A stretch of 64,000 bases of DNA, from positions 2,300,568 through 2,364,567 of the forward strand of contig JNVV01000003.1 of NCBI GenBank assembly GCA_000733355.1, in the 5' to 3' direction. Positions within the stretch are counted from its first letter, which is position 1; every line of letters starts with the position of its first letter. This DNA is from Falciphora oryzae (taxonomy: Eukaryota > Ascomycota > Sordariomycetes > Magnaporthales > Magnaporthaceae). A program made the translations under genes and the position numbers. The notes beneath the pieces are model-generated. The model had not been told where the DNA came from. It saw only the letters and a list, made by a program, of their open reading frames with translations, and did no database searches. Shown here piece after piece: positions 36,616 to 50,756 of the stretch.

Positions 36616-38097
36616 ATGCCCGCAGCCATGGACGACACTCCGGCTCCGGCTCCTCTGCCGGAGCCCGAGAAGATCCCAGACGGCCAAGAGATCGACTTTG
36701 TCACTTTTGGCATGCTGATCATCGGTAGGCCAACCCACATATCTTTTTTACACAACCAAGGTTAGTATCCAGTCTGAACGCTAACACAGCCCCAAGACGA
36801 AATCGAATTCCCCCCACCAAAGCCCGCCGCCCGCGACGTGCTGGGCGGCGCCGGCACCTTCGCCGCCCTGGGCGCCCGGCTCTTCTCGCCGGCGCCCTCC
36901 AAATCCCGGACCGTCGGCTGGGTGGTCGACCGGGGCTGCGACTTCCCTTCGTCGGCGCAGGACACCATCTCGTCGTGGCGGACCTCGGCCCTGGTGCGCG
37001 ACGACGCCTCGCGCAGGACCACGCGCGGCTGGAACGGCTACGACGACCCGTCGGACCCGGGCCGGCGGTCGTTCCGCTACGCCACGCCCAAGCTCCGCCT
37101 CACGCCCGCCGACCTGGCCCCCTGCCCGCCGCTGCTGCGCGCGGGCGCCGTGCACGTCATCTCGAGCCCCGCGCGGTGCCGCGAGGTCGTGACCGCCCTG
37201 TCGTCGCTGCGCCGCGACGCCATGGGGGATGACTACCGCCGCCCGGTCGTGATCTGGGAGCCGGTCCCCGACAGGTGCGGGCCGGACGAGCTGCTCGAGC
37301 TGACAAACACGCTGCCCCTCGTCGACGTCTGCAGCCCCAACCATGCCGAGCTGGCCGCGCTCATGGGCGAGACGGGGCCCGGGGCCGGGCTGACGGCCGA
37401 GGGAAAAGTCGACGCGGCGGCCGTCGAGCGCGCGTGCGAGCAGCTGCTGGCGTCGATGCCGCTGTCGAGCTACGCCGTCGTGGTGAGAGCCGGGCCGAGG
37501 GGGTGCTACGTCGCGCGGAACGGGGGGAGGCGGAAGAGGAAGGACGGCCGCGGTAGCGGCGGAGGAGGAGACCAGCCGCAGAAGAAAAAGAAGAAGAAGA
37601 AGCCCGCGGCGGCCCTGCAGCGCGGCGGCCTCCAGCCCGACACGGACATGGAGGCGCTGTTCGCCGGCCTGATGCAGGAGCCCGACGGCTCCGTCGCGCG
37701 CGAGTTCGACGACGGGCCCGACCCGGGCGTCGAGCGGTGGTTCCCGGCCTATTTCGAGGGCGAAGAAGACGACGAAGAAGAAGAAGAAGAAGAAGAAACA
37801 GAGGACGGAGACGAAGCAAAGAAGAAGGAAAAGAAGGGCCGCTCGGCCGTCGTCGACCCCACAGGCGGCGGCAACACGTTCCTGGGCGGCCTGGCCGTCG
37901 CCATGGCACGCGGCTGCTCCGTCGAGGACGCCGCGCTGTGGGGCGGCGTCGCGGCCAGCTTCGCCATCGAGCAGGTCGGCCTGCCCGTGCTGGGTGTCGA
38001 CGCGGACGGGAACGAGACATGGAACGGCGTCCGCGTCGAGGCCAGAGTGAGCGAGTATTTCGGGCGGTTGGGCGTCAGCCCCGAGGGTGTTCTTTGA
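36616..38097 (+). CDS. PfkB-fold carbohydrate kinase-like protein, Mak32-type
   Basis: Two exons are inferred, 36616-36724 and 36797-38097, with a 72-nt intron (GTAGGC..AAG, branch CTAAC) between GMLII and DEIEF, giving 469 aa. The N-terminal VTFGMLIIDEIEFP...VLGGAGTFAALGARLF is the PfkB motif 1 region, and VVDPTGGGNTFLGGLAVAMARG is motif 2. In active ribokinase-fold enzymes motif 2 reads DTxGAGD, where the last Asp is the catalytic base; here it is Asn. Yeast MAK32 is the relative I recall; it is linked to stability of the killer dsRNA virus, mechanism unclear. Two charged inserts split the fold: Lys-rich near residue 325 and a Glu/Asp run near residues 373-395. ATG 36628 is an alternative start. 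The gene converges on MCM3. Confidence 0.87.
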
Positions 38098-38503
38098 GAT
38101 TTTGAGTTCCCCTGTTTTGGAGCTTTGTCTCGAGAGTTGTTTTTCTGTTTTTCTGTTTTTCTCTCTCATGGCCAGGGGGTCGCTAGCAGCGCATGGCTGA
38201 CGATAATGATGTGGGCTGGATCTGGAGTTGGGGGCGCGACGGGGTGGCATTAGACAGACGTAGACGAGAGCATGTGTGGAATTCCTGACGTAAAGACCAA
38301 GCTAGAGGAGACGACGGTTGTAACATTCCCCGTTCATCACCGTCTGCCAGCTGGGTATTATCTACAAAAGATCTGTCCTAGGCAGCCAAAAACACCGCCC
38401 TTTCATTAAAACGCCCGCCGAGAGCCAGAGGCATTTGTCTACTGCCATCTATCATGTACCCACCCATCCATAATCGTAGCTTGTCCGAGGTGACTGCCCC
38501 AAC
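38098..38503. other. Convergent intergenic region
   Basis: About 400 bp between the PfkB-like and MCM3 stop codons. It contains repeated TTTTTCTG units near 38140-38160 and no coding frame. Confidence 0.6.
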
Positions 38504-41368
<2,865 letters not shown>

Positions 41369-41533
41369 GGTGTAGAGACGTCGTTCCCCGCCAGGATGTT
41401 GTCGCTGCGTGCAAGTGCGGGCAGGTCGAGGGGTCGAGGCTGTGCGGAGAGACGGATCGTGCTTTCGTATCGCCGCGGAGAGATTTCATCTGAGGTCGGA
41501 CGGTCAACGAGGGAGGGGCAATCGCGGTCAAAA

Positions 41534-41573
41534 GACGCGAAGAAGCGCGTCTGTGGATCCACTCTGACGCGCG
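41534..41573. promoter_or_regulatory. Mlu-box-like (MBF) sites upstream of MCM3
   Basis: A perfect inverted repeat GACGCG-AAGAAG-CGCGTC lies at 41534-41551, and a further GACGCGCG at 41566-41573, about 165-205 bp upstream of the MCM3 start. ACGCG cores are the recognition sequence of the G1/S factor MBF in yeasts, whose targets include MCM genes. The arrangement is visible; the regulation is inferred. Confidence 0.6.
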
Positions 41574-41647
41574 AAGTCCAATGGCATTTTGAAGAAGGCC
41601 AAGGGTTTAATTACCCCGCTTATCGCATAAAAGTCCATGTTGGGGGC

Positions 41648-41679
41648 ATCAGGTGTCTAGGATATCAGGTGTCTAGGAT
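41648..41679. repeat. 16-bp perfect tandem duplication at the 2EXR gene stop
   Basis: Two adjacent identical 16-bp units (41648-41663 and 41664-41679) overlap the end of the minus-strand 2EXR frame. Because 16 is not a multiple of three, the second reading of the unit falls in another frame and creates the present TAG stop at 41657-41659. Confidence 0.9.
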
Positions 41680-43024
41680 CCAATTGGGATTCGTTATGTG
41701 CTATCCCGATGGAACGATGCACCAGATTATGCTGAAGGTCCCTTCTCAGTTTTTGTATCGGACCCTCAGGCTCCGGGAAGCTGAACACGCCAAGCTCTGG
41801 CCACGAAGCACTCATGTCCACGGGCACCAGCTGTACCCACGCCGCCGGCTGTCCAGTATCCTGCGGGAGGGCAGTCGGTGGGAAAAGCCAGAACCCAAAG
41901 ACCGGGCTGACCGTATCCTCCGTCAAATCGTCGCGGGTTATAACAGCCGTGTCGAACCTAAACTTCTCCATCCTCAAACATCGCAATGCGCTGGCTTCGT
42001 CGTAAGCTTGGCCGAACGGGCGGGAGTCCGCCGCCAGCATTAGACGGAAGTCGGTGGTGCCAGGCTGCCCCTCGCCGGCGACGCCCCAGGCCTCCATCAA
42101 GCGCTTCCACCGCGGGAGGAACGTCTCGGGACCTGTGCGGTTCCTGAAGCTTGGTACCTTGGTCAGGTCGATGCCACGCGGATCGCGAGGCAGGCGATCA
42201 AAGTTAGGAGTCGACGCCATCATGGGGTATGAGTAGCTGAAGAAGGGACTGGCGCCGGGGGTAGAGAGTGTTGTGTGGCCGAAGCCATGTCCCGTGGGAC
42301 ACAGGTCCAGAAACCAGACTTGGCGCAGCCGCGCAAAGGTCTCCCTGAAGGCTTTTGTGGCGGCAGGTTCCAAAAACGACTCTCTGAGAACGCCGTTGAA
42401 GCTTTTGAGGGCCTCCAGGTTGACCACGAGATTCAGGAGGCCGACGCCGCTGGGGTCGTAGACCGTCTTGAAGCGTTGAAAGAAGTCGATCGTGACGTCC
42501 TCCATGCCGTCCAGGTCGCGTCCATACCTCTCGCCGCTTCCCAGCCGAAGCAGAAAGTCGAACTCGGGGTTCATGTAGAGTGTTCCGTGAGACCAATCCT
42601 TACCGGTAGGAGGAAGGCCTGCGGTACACAGACTGTCGACCCATTTCTTGGAGGTGTCGCCGCCAAAAATGCAGGGCATCCGCATACGGTAGAAGCGAAG
42701 CGCGACATGCCGAGCTTCCGTGTTGACCCTGAGCAGGGGGTTCATAAGATCATACCCATCCGCAACGACAGTGTAATGGATTGCTGAGCCGTACATGCGA
42801 GGTATCGAGCGGACTAGGTCTGATGGAATGGCTCGCTGCGGGCGGCACTCCAGCTCGCCGTCGGCGTCGTTGCTGCCGTCGACTTCGAGATGGCTAGCGA
42901 CAAAGACGCGGATTATACGATTGCGTCGCAATGCGGCCCGCCATATTCGCAGGCGTAACTCTGTCGGTAGCGAGGAGAATAGGCCGAATATTGGCGTAAG
43001 ACCATCGTTCCGTCGCACCGCCAT
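41657..43024 (-). CDS. 2EXR domain protein (fungal F-box-like family)
   Basis: This single-exon frame encodes 455 aa. The N-terminal motif FGLFSSLPTELRLRIWRAALRRNRIIRVF (about residues 13-41) is the 2EXR signature, followed by NPLLRVNTEARHVALRFY near residue 95, where the family's conserved helix lies. The rest is a long region of unknown function typical of these lineage-expanded fungal proteins. A role as F-box-like adaptor is sometimes proposed for the group but is not shown here. The C-terminal six residues (PRHLIS) come from a 16-bp tandem duplication; before it the frame would have continued about eight codons further. The gene sits only 288 bp upstream of MCM3 on the same strand. Promoter-proximal to it is a 14-bp tandem repeat at 43095-43122. 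Confidence 0.85.
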   Translation of the reverse strand: MAVRRNDGLTPIFGLFSSLPTELRLRIWRAALRRNRIIRVFVASHLEVDGSNDADGELECRPQRAIPSDLVRSIPRMYGSAIHYTVVADGYDLMNPLLRVNTEARHVALRFYRMRMPCIFGGDTSKKWVDSLCTAGLPPTGKDWSHGTLYMNPEFDFLLRLGSGERYGRDLDGMEDVTIDFFQRFKTVYDPSGVGLLNLVVNLEALKSFNGVLRESFLEPAATKAFRETFARLRQVWFLDLCPTGHGFGHTTLSTPGASPFFSYSYPMMASTPNFDRLPRDPRGIDLTKVPSFRNRTGPETFLPRWKRLMEAWGVAGEGQPGTTDFRLMLAADSRPFGQAYDEASALRCLRMEKFRFDTAVITRDDLTEDTVSPVFGFWLFPPTALPQDTGQPAAWVQLVPVDMSASWPELGVFSFPEPEGPIQKLRRDLQHNLVHRSIGIAHNESQLDPRHLIS

Positions 43025-44110
43025 TATTGCATTATTGGTCTGAGGCCGCCAGACAGGTGGCCGAGAAATAGCGGCGATTCAATGATCGATAACCGTTTGC
43101 AATCGACTGTTTGCAATCGACTGGTTGACTGGCTGGCTTTTATGCGATGCAAAAACCAGCTCGGTCAGCCCGGAGGAGTCTATTAGTTTGAGTATACTCT
43201 GTACTTCAAAGGGCAGATCATAAACACGTTCGACTATCAGGCGAGTGCGGGGTGCATGAGCTTACCTCTCAACCCGGTCAGGCTGGTCTGACAATCAGCC
43301 CAAGCCATTGAGCATGCAGAAAACCTCACCAGCAGGACGCGAAAATTGGTGTAAGCTGTGCTATTTTCACCCAGGTACTCCTAGCACACCCATAACTTTA
43401 CGCCCAGCGCGATCACAGGCACGACTCCGACCTGGGCGTCTCCGCTGCTCTTTGGGGCGCCAGGGGCTGAGGGATATCACAAACAATTACGCCTGATGAT
43501 TAGGTGGTCAATCTATCAACCTGTCCAGCATCGACCTGTAAAACTACAACCATATGGTGAATACTCTCTCAGGTGACGATGGTAACACCTGCGACGGCAC
43601 GGCTAGATCCGCATTCGAGCCCAAGTCCAAGTGACCTTCGATAGTGCGATCAATGCCGAAAGTCGGAGCGAGCGGGGAATGCAGACCGGTCCGCATCGGC
43701 TTCCCCACACTTTATACGACCACATTCGATAAGAAAGATACTCGCCCCGGCCGTCTTGCCGCTAATCCTGGCCGATGCAGGAACAGGCTGATTGGCCTTT
43801 GGGGAGCTGTGGTGGACCTCGGACTCGATATCATCGGGAGGTTGGATCCAGCCGGTGCCGTATTGTATCGGTCCCTGGCTCCACTCCCCAGACGCAGCCT
43901 CCGAGGACGCAGAATGACTCCAGCGCGTGCAGCCGGAGCCGAGGCAGAACGCCCACTATCGGAGCTCCCTCCGCTCCCGTAAGCAGCCGTGTGCATATAT
44001 TAGACGTGTCCCCCGGGCGCTGGGAAGCAGCAATAATGGTGAAGTCACATCATCTCCATTCGAAATCAGACATAGCAAGAAGACCAGCCAGCGCGGAGAG
44101 TCGAATCACG
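43025..44110. other. Divergent intergenic region, 2EXR / aminotransferase
   Basis: About 1.1 kb between divergent starts. It holds a 14-bp tandem repeat near the 2EXR start. The aminotransferase reading frame remains open upstream to an ATG at 43775, but this extension looks unlike the family and probably is leader sequence. Confidence 0.55.
43095..43122. repeat. 14-bp perfect tandem repeat in the 2EXR promoter
   Basis: Two adjacent copies of GTTTGCAATCGACT lie about 70-100 bp upstream of the 2EXR start codon. Such a short exact duplication near a start may be a doubled regulator site or a slippage product. Confidence 0.85.
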
Positions 44111-45764
44111 ATGGCGGCTGTTGTGGATAGCCAGAGCAAGCCGAAAGCCAACGGTCAGGGGCCCAAGTCAGCGGTGCTGCACCGGAAGCTAGACCATGAA
44201 TTCCTCCGCGTCGCCAAGGCCAAGGGACAGTACCTAATTCTCGACGATGGCCGTAAGATCCTGGACGCGGCCGGGGGAGCAGCCGTCACATGCCTCGGCC
44301 ACTGCGACGACAGGGTGATCCAGGCCGTCACAAAGCAGATGAACGAGGTTGCATATTGTGCCACCATCTACTACACCACCACACCTTTCGAGGAGCTTTG
44401 TCAGGTCTTGATCGACTCGACCAATGGCCACATGGCGAGGGCCTATATCGTGAACTCAGGTGAGCTTTCCTGCGAGAGAACTGACCCGTGCTATGGCGAA
44501 CCAGGGCATGGTAGAGAGTCTGCCGTATGCAAGCTGACAGCCAACAGGATCCGAGGCCATGGAGGCGGCCATGAAGATGGCGCGGCAGTACTTCCTCGAG
44601 AAGAAACCGGCGGAGCCGCAGCGAACAAAGTTCATCTCGAGGGCCCAGTCGTACCACGGAATCACGCTGGGGTCCCTTTCGATGGGAGGCCACAAGTATC
44701 GCAGGGAGAAGTTCGAGCCGATGCTGCTGAGCAACATCACCCAGGTATCGCCCTGCTACGCGTACCGGGAGCAGAAGCAGGACGAGACGGACGCTATGTA
44801 CGTCGAGAGGCTTGCCGCCGAGCTAGATGCCGAGTTCCAGAGGCTCGGGCCGGAGACGGTTTGCGCCTTCGTTGCCGAGCCGGTTGTCGGAGCTGTAAGT
44901 TTGCGTTGGCGTCGATGCCTGTCCAGCTGCCTCCCTACTGATCCCTAACATTCCGACCGTGGCGTAATAGGCTCTAGGATCCGTCCCTGCGGTGGCCGGA
45001 TACTTCAAAGCCATGGAGGCCGTGTGCCACAAGTACGGCGCGCTCTTGATATTCGACGAGGTCATGTCGGGCATGGGCCGCTCCGGGACTCTCCATGCGT
45101 GGGAGCAGGAGGGCGTCAAGCCAGACATCCAGACCATCGGAAAGTGTCTCGGTGGCGGTTATCAGCCAATTGCAGGTGTCTTGATGAGCCACCGCGTAAT
45201 CGACGCCCTGGAACAAGGCACAGGGTATGTTTGGTGACAGTTCTTCGCCCGACAAGCCAGCCCAAGGAGATAGACAAGGGTTATTACTAACACCGTCTCC
45301 CCAGCGTTTTCGTCCACGGCCACACATACCAGGGACACGCTGTGGGTTGCGCCGCCGCCCTCGAGGTCCAGCGTATCATCAAGGAGGAAAATCTTTTGGA
45401 GAATGTTCGCAAGATGGGAGATCATCTTTCGCGCGGACTCCGCGAGCGGGTTGGCGGCCACCCCAACGTGGGCGACATCAGGGGCAAGGGTCTTTTCTGG
45501 AGCCTGGAGCTCGTTGCCGACAAAGCCACCAAGGCGCCGTTCCCCGTCACAGACGGCGTGGCCATGAGGCTTTCCACACTTGGTCTGACGGCCGAGTACG
45601 GCGTCGCAATCTACCCCGGCACCGGGGGTGTAGACGGCGTAAACGGTGACCATGTGATGCTGGCGCCGGCATACATAATCACTGAGCAAGAGGTGGCGGC
45701 GCTCGTCGAGATTATCGGAAGGCTGGTGGATGATTATTTCCGCGCAAAAGCGGCATCGTCCTAG
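44111..45764 (+). CDS. Class III PLP-dependent aminotransferase
   Basis: Four exons are inferred: 44111-44459, 44548-44894, 44971-45224 and 45305-45764, with introns of 88, 76 and 80 nt in matching phase, giving 469 aa. Class III hallmarks are all present: YIVNSGSEAMEAAMKMAR for phosphate binding, SYHGITLG, the cofactor Asp in LLIFDEVMSGMGRSGT (Asp261) and the Schiff-base lysine in TIGKCLGGGYQPIAG (Lys290), then FVHGHTYQGHAVGCAAAL. Enzymes of this class move an amino group from omega-amino acids or related amines to a keto acid; the donor here is not assignable. In-frame ATGs at 44036 and 43775 would add N-terminal residues, the former a Lys/His/Arg/Ser-rich 25-residue stretch. No biosynthetic partners lie nearby. 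Confidence 0.92.
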
Positions 45765-46384
45765 GCGGGCAGCCGAGGCTTGGTTTGTCGACAAGCTCTG
45801 TGATGGCCAATGAGAAGCGACGACGGAAAGATGGGCAGAAATATGGGGTTGGCATCTGAGATGGAGGCTGGCCGAGTCGGCTTGGATCTTACGTTCGTCT
45901 CGCGTGGTCTCTCCTTAATAATAATAACTGTCTGTGTCGGACGAACTGAGGGAAACTCAACTGTCGAGCCTTTTTTGTGCGAGATCTGATGAAATCAGAT
46001 CGGATTGATCGTCACTTCATTTTGCCGGGGCTTCAATGCGGACGACAGTGCGAATTCTAGTTTCATCCGTGGCCGAGGCCCTGCACGACCACACAGCCTG
46101 AGCATCACCTTGCTGGGCGCACTGTGTCGTGCTTAGCGTACTCAAGGCGAGGCCGACCCCAATGTCCCCCATCCACACTGCAACCCTCCAGTCAGGCCAG
46201 CCCCCATTTAGAGGAGCAGCCGACATAAGAACAGACACAGCGACATCATCGTTGCCAGCACGAGCGCCTGCAGCTGGCTTCGGTGTCCACGACACCCCGC
46301 GCCCTCGCCTGGCTTCGCTCAATTCCTCCGCCCGCCGCCGCTCTTTTGCGCGCAACAGCTCCGACGGACATCGCCGGCTGCACC
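45765..46384. other. Intergenic region
   Basis: This stretch holds the 3' flank of the aminotransferase and the promoter and leader of EXO70. The frames at 46017-46599 have no recognisable protein character. Confidence 0.6.
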
Positions 46385-48366
46385 ATGGCCGTCGGATTGG
46401 TCAACGGCCGACACGCCGCCGAGGAGGAGGCACGGGCCGAGGTCGACGTCCTGAACTCGCGCCTCGAGAAGACGACGCAGCTGACCAAGAAGATCGAGGC
46501 TTGTCTGGGCAAGCTCGAGTCGACGGGCAAGAGCGTGCGCGAGGTCGTCGGCCCGCTCAATGGAGAGACCAAGAAGCTGCAGATCCTCGGCAACAGTGAG
46601 TCGCCGTCGCCCGCTCGCCGCTGCGGAGGCGGTGGAAGGAGGAACCTATATGAACTAACCGCCCCAACCCGGCAGACATCGAGAGCGTCCTCGCCGCCAT
46701 CGAACGCCTGCGCGTGCCGGCCGACAGCAAGAATGACGAGGAGCAGATCATCCGCATGGGCCCCGACAAGGCCGGCCTGTCCAACTACCTCAACTCGATC
46801 AAGCGCCTGAACAAGGCCCTGTCCGACATGAAGGCCTCCAACCTGCGCTCGACCCAGCAGACCATGGCCGATCTGCAGCGCCTGATCAAGTCGGGAAACA
46901 CCCAGCTCGAGAACCAGTTCGACCGCATCCTCCGCACCGAGACCCCGCGCTCGCTCGAGCCGCTACACTACATCACCAAGGACAAGCCGTTCCCGCTGTT
47001 GTCGCAGGACAAGGTCACGCGCCTGGGCCTCATCTACTCGTACGTCGCCGGTGCCCAGCGGCAGGGCGCCGAGTCGCCCGTGGCTCAGATCTACGCTGAG
47101 GTGCGCGGGCCCTACATGGCTGAGACGCTGGTCAACCTAGCCGCCGCCAGCGTCAACACGGCCAAGAAGAAGCACCCGGACGCCGTGTACCGCGCGGGCA
47201 CCAACGGCATGGCTACGTACGTTCAGGCCATGGAGGGCCTGTTCTTGGCCGAGTACGACAACATCGCGAGCATCTTCTCGCGCGACGACTGGGGCCCGCT
47301 CTTCCAGGCCACCTGCCAGGCGTCGCTGGCCGAGTTCTCGCGCACTCTGCGTGAGCTCAACGCGCACATCAAGGCTCACCTCAACACTGACTGCTTCCTC
47401 GCCTACGAGATCGTCGAGGTGGTCTCGAGCCTGTCCAGCCGCCTCGAGACGCGGACGGGCGAGCTCAAGAGCTCTCTGGCCGCGTCCCTGAAGCCCGTGC
47501 GCGAGACAGCAAAGTCGACACTGGCCGAGCTGCTCGAGGACACGAAGAGGCGGGTCGCTGCCATGCAGGCGCTGCCAGCCGACGGTGCGCCGTCGCCCAT
47601 CATCGCCGAGACGATGCAGAGGCTGCAGACCATGGTGGAGTTCCTACGGCCCATCTCGAGCATCATGATCTCGCTCGGCGACGGCGGCTGGAAGTCGCTG
47701 GCGGCGTCGCGGGCCGGGGGCGGCGACACGATCCCGACACTGGCGTCGTTCGACGTCGGGGCGGACGGCAAGGAGATCTTTGCCAACTACTGCGCCGACA
47801 CGATCGACGCGCTGCTGCTGTCGCTAGACGGCAAGGCGCGCATGCTGCTGGGCCGCAAGCCCGTCGTGGGCGTGTTCCTGGCCAACAGTATCACCATCAT
47901 CGAGCGCTCGATCCGCGACTCGGACCTGGCGCCACTGCTGGAGCAGCGGCTGGGCATGGTGGAGCAGTGGCGCAAGAAGGCGACGGCCATGTACACCGAG
48001 TCGTGCAAGGACGTGTCGATGCATCTCTTCGACGTGATCCACACCAGCCGGTCGGCGCGGCCGTCGTCGGGCCACGCGGCCGTCGACTCGGCCTCGATCC
48101 TCAAGGGGCTAAGCTCCAAGGACAAGGAGAGCATCAAGGCCAAGTTCACGGCCTTCAACAGCTCCTTCGACGAGATGGTTGCGCGCCACAAGTCGTTCAG
48201 CATGGAGCGCGAGGTGCGCCAAATGTTTGCCCGCGACATGCAGCAGATGCTGGAGCCGCTCTACGTCCGCTTCTGGGACCGCTACCACGAAGTCGACAAG
48301 GGCAAGGGCAAGTACGTCAAGTACGACAAGGTCGCTATTGCCGCCACCTTCAGTAGTCTGTACTAG
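46385..48366 (+). CDS. EXO70: Exocyst complex subunit Exo70
   Basis: Two exons are inferred, 46385-46595 and 46676-48366, with an 80-nt intron (GTGAGT..CAG, branch CTAAC), giving 633 aa, a normal length for fungal Exo70. The N terminus is coiled-coil-like (AEVDVLNSRLEKTTQLTKKIEACLGKLE). Conserved family stretches follow: SNYLNSIKRLNKAL, LENQFDRIL, and in the C-terminal Exo70 domain EIFANYCADTIDALL, GVFLANSITIIERSIRDSDL and DMQQMLEPLYVRFWDRYHEVDKGKGKYVKYDK. That last basic region binds phosphoinositides in characterised homologues. The protein tethers secretory vesicles at the plasma membrane, mainly at hyphal tips. The start is in a good context (caccATGG). Confidence 0.95.
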
Positions 48367-50521
48367 CCAGCCCAGCCGATCGACATTTGTCATGCAACAG
48401 CAGCACCCCGCGTCTGTCAGCGTCTCATTCTCGGCAGGCAAAGGAAGCCGCCGCATTGGATCCAGGAGCCCAACATCACCAACGCTAGTGTGGGCACAAG
48501 GCCGCCGGTCCTGCGCACGTCCCTTCCAAGACGAAGGCGCCGTCATGCACTGCCCGGGCTCGCTGGGCCCGCCGAGCTCCCTACCTGAATGGGACTGGTC
48601 CGGTCTGGTCTGTCATATCTCACTTTCTTGCTGTCAGTCTCCTCTTTGGTAAACGTTCTGACCCACGCCGGCGGAGGTCCATATCAATTCGTGGGGGTCG
48701 AAGGCTCGGCAGTGATGCCTTCCTTGACTACCGATCCTCACCGGCCACCCGTTTGACCGATGAATCGAGCACAGAGGCAAGCAGGCTGATGCAGCCTGGA
48801 GTAAAGACAGATACTGCCATCTTCTTGTCTTTTTTGCCGAATCTTTTTTTTCTTTTCTTTTTTTTTTTTTTTTTTGTTCTTTCTAACTCCCATCTCCTTT
48901 CTTCATCGAACGGAGTGGAATGTCACTGGGTCCAAGGGTTATGATACCACACATACACACTACTACACGGCGTTCGGGGCGTCTTGGTTTCCGTGGGTAG
49001 CAAGATATTTACTTGCAGGCATCCCCTCGTTGTCAATTTACTTAGCTCCCACCCAGCCTACCCTACCTACCACCTATATGTACTGGCTCTATGCCCCCGA
49101 GAGCTGATCGAAACCTGTTTGAGAAGGACGGCCGCCGGTACGCGGGGCTTCCGCCAGCCACCACGCCCTTAGAGGTCTAGGGAAGGATTAATATCTGCCG
49201 CTGTGGAACCGACTTGCGCGCCCCGAAAGCCTGCTTGGATTTTTTAGCAATCGAACCAACATTATGTATTCTATGGTACATATTCCAAGGATTTGCCAGC
49301 CGCTACCTCTTTTGTGATAAGGCATAACAGAGTGATTAGTGAGAGGCGAACGACAGGTCACTTTCCTCTGCCTGCCCGCTCTTGGGCCTGTGGGAGCAAG
49401 AGCTCCAGCACGCCAAGCCATCGTGAGATGACTCCCAGGTCTAGACCCGGTTTTGAGCCGTGCTACGGACTTGAGGGCTTCACCACTTTTGGAAACGAGT
49501 GCATTGGGGCCTCGCGACTAGGCCGCCTTGGGCAAGGGACGGCCTGCAGGGTACCTATATCTGGTCCGCCCTGTCCTATCCTCTCGTCGCGATGGCGATG
49601 GCGCGGGGAAGCGAGCGACGCCACAAGAGTCTGTTGTAGGTAGGTATGTATGTAAGGTTCAGCGTACCCATCAAGTACCTGCGGTGGCCGCCGACCTCGT
49701 CTCGCCGCAGAGCCACCGTCCACAGAGAAACACTGCCCATGTCGCTAGGTCTCTCCCCAGCGCATGATGGATGGACATGTAGACCACAGACTGACAGGGC
49801 AAGGCGTCCCAAACTCGACGCAGGCGTTATCTGCGGTCCCCATTTCCCCCTCCTGCTCCTGCTCCTGCTGCTGCCGCTGCTTCTCTCCCAAGGCAGGGAT
49901 GGGATGCGAAGCCAGCACACACATGCCTTACGCCCTGCCCTGGACGCACATCACACATATGTGGCCCTAGGGTCCCTGAAAGCGGTCGGCAGGCTGCATA
50001 TTGCGACATATCTGCGGCCCGGCGAGCTGAGAGTCGGGGGCCATTGAGTTTTCCTTTGTATTTTTGGACTGGGGCGGGATTCAAAGGAGGAGAAGGGGAA
50101 GTTCGGTGCGGAGCTGTTTGTCCTGTTGCTCTGTGTGTGTGTGTGGCCCTTGAACCTCGATGCCTGCCGCCGACATGGGTACATACGCCTTGCATCTGCA
50201 TGCTGCGGGCCTGCTGCCTCCTCTCTCTCTCTCGTCTCCTCGCCGAGCGCCGCGCCCAGCTCCGCAAAGCCAAGCTGGAGCGGATGGAGGAATGAGGGCA
50301 TGAGGAGAGACACGCAGATATAGCATGCCGTATCCATGTCCACTATGTGTGCCCGGGATGTACTAGGAATATGGTAGGTGGTGAGGTGGTTACTTGGCCG
50401 CCGCCCGCATGCAAGGCCCGGATCCGACGCATGGGAGTGGCATATCCGGCCACTCAGCTAGTAAAATTAGCTGGGAAGGTCTTCTTTTCTTGGCTTCGGT
50501 GAGGAGAGGGGGACAGACATT

Positions 50522-50542
50522 AAAAAAAAAAAAAAAAAAAAA
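50522..50542. repeat. Poly(A) run, 21 nt
   Basis: An uninterrupted A run about 215 bp from the much longer A run at 50757. Confidence 0.9.
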
Positions 50543-50755
50543 CTGTCCATAAAAAATAATATGAAAATGGGTGAGCGAGCTGGGCGGACACTGGCCACCT
50601 CTTGGCCCTGCCACGCCCTGCCATGCATCTTCGAACCCCTGTCTTATCTGTCCCCTTGCCTCGTCCGACTGCGACTCTGGAGTACCATCGCGGGATTGCT
50701 CGCTCGCCCGGCTTCTTCGGCGTGTGGGTATTTTTTTTTTGCTCGACTCCCCGGC

Positions 50756-50756
<1 letters not shown>

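Noticed and set aside
36781..38250. 489-aa minus-strand frame opposite the PfkB-like gene
   Set aside because: It is the antisense of a GC-rich coding exon, with Arg/Ala/Gly-biased composition and no domain. The plus strand has PfkB motifs.
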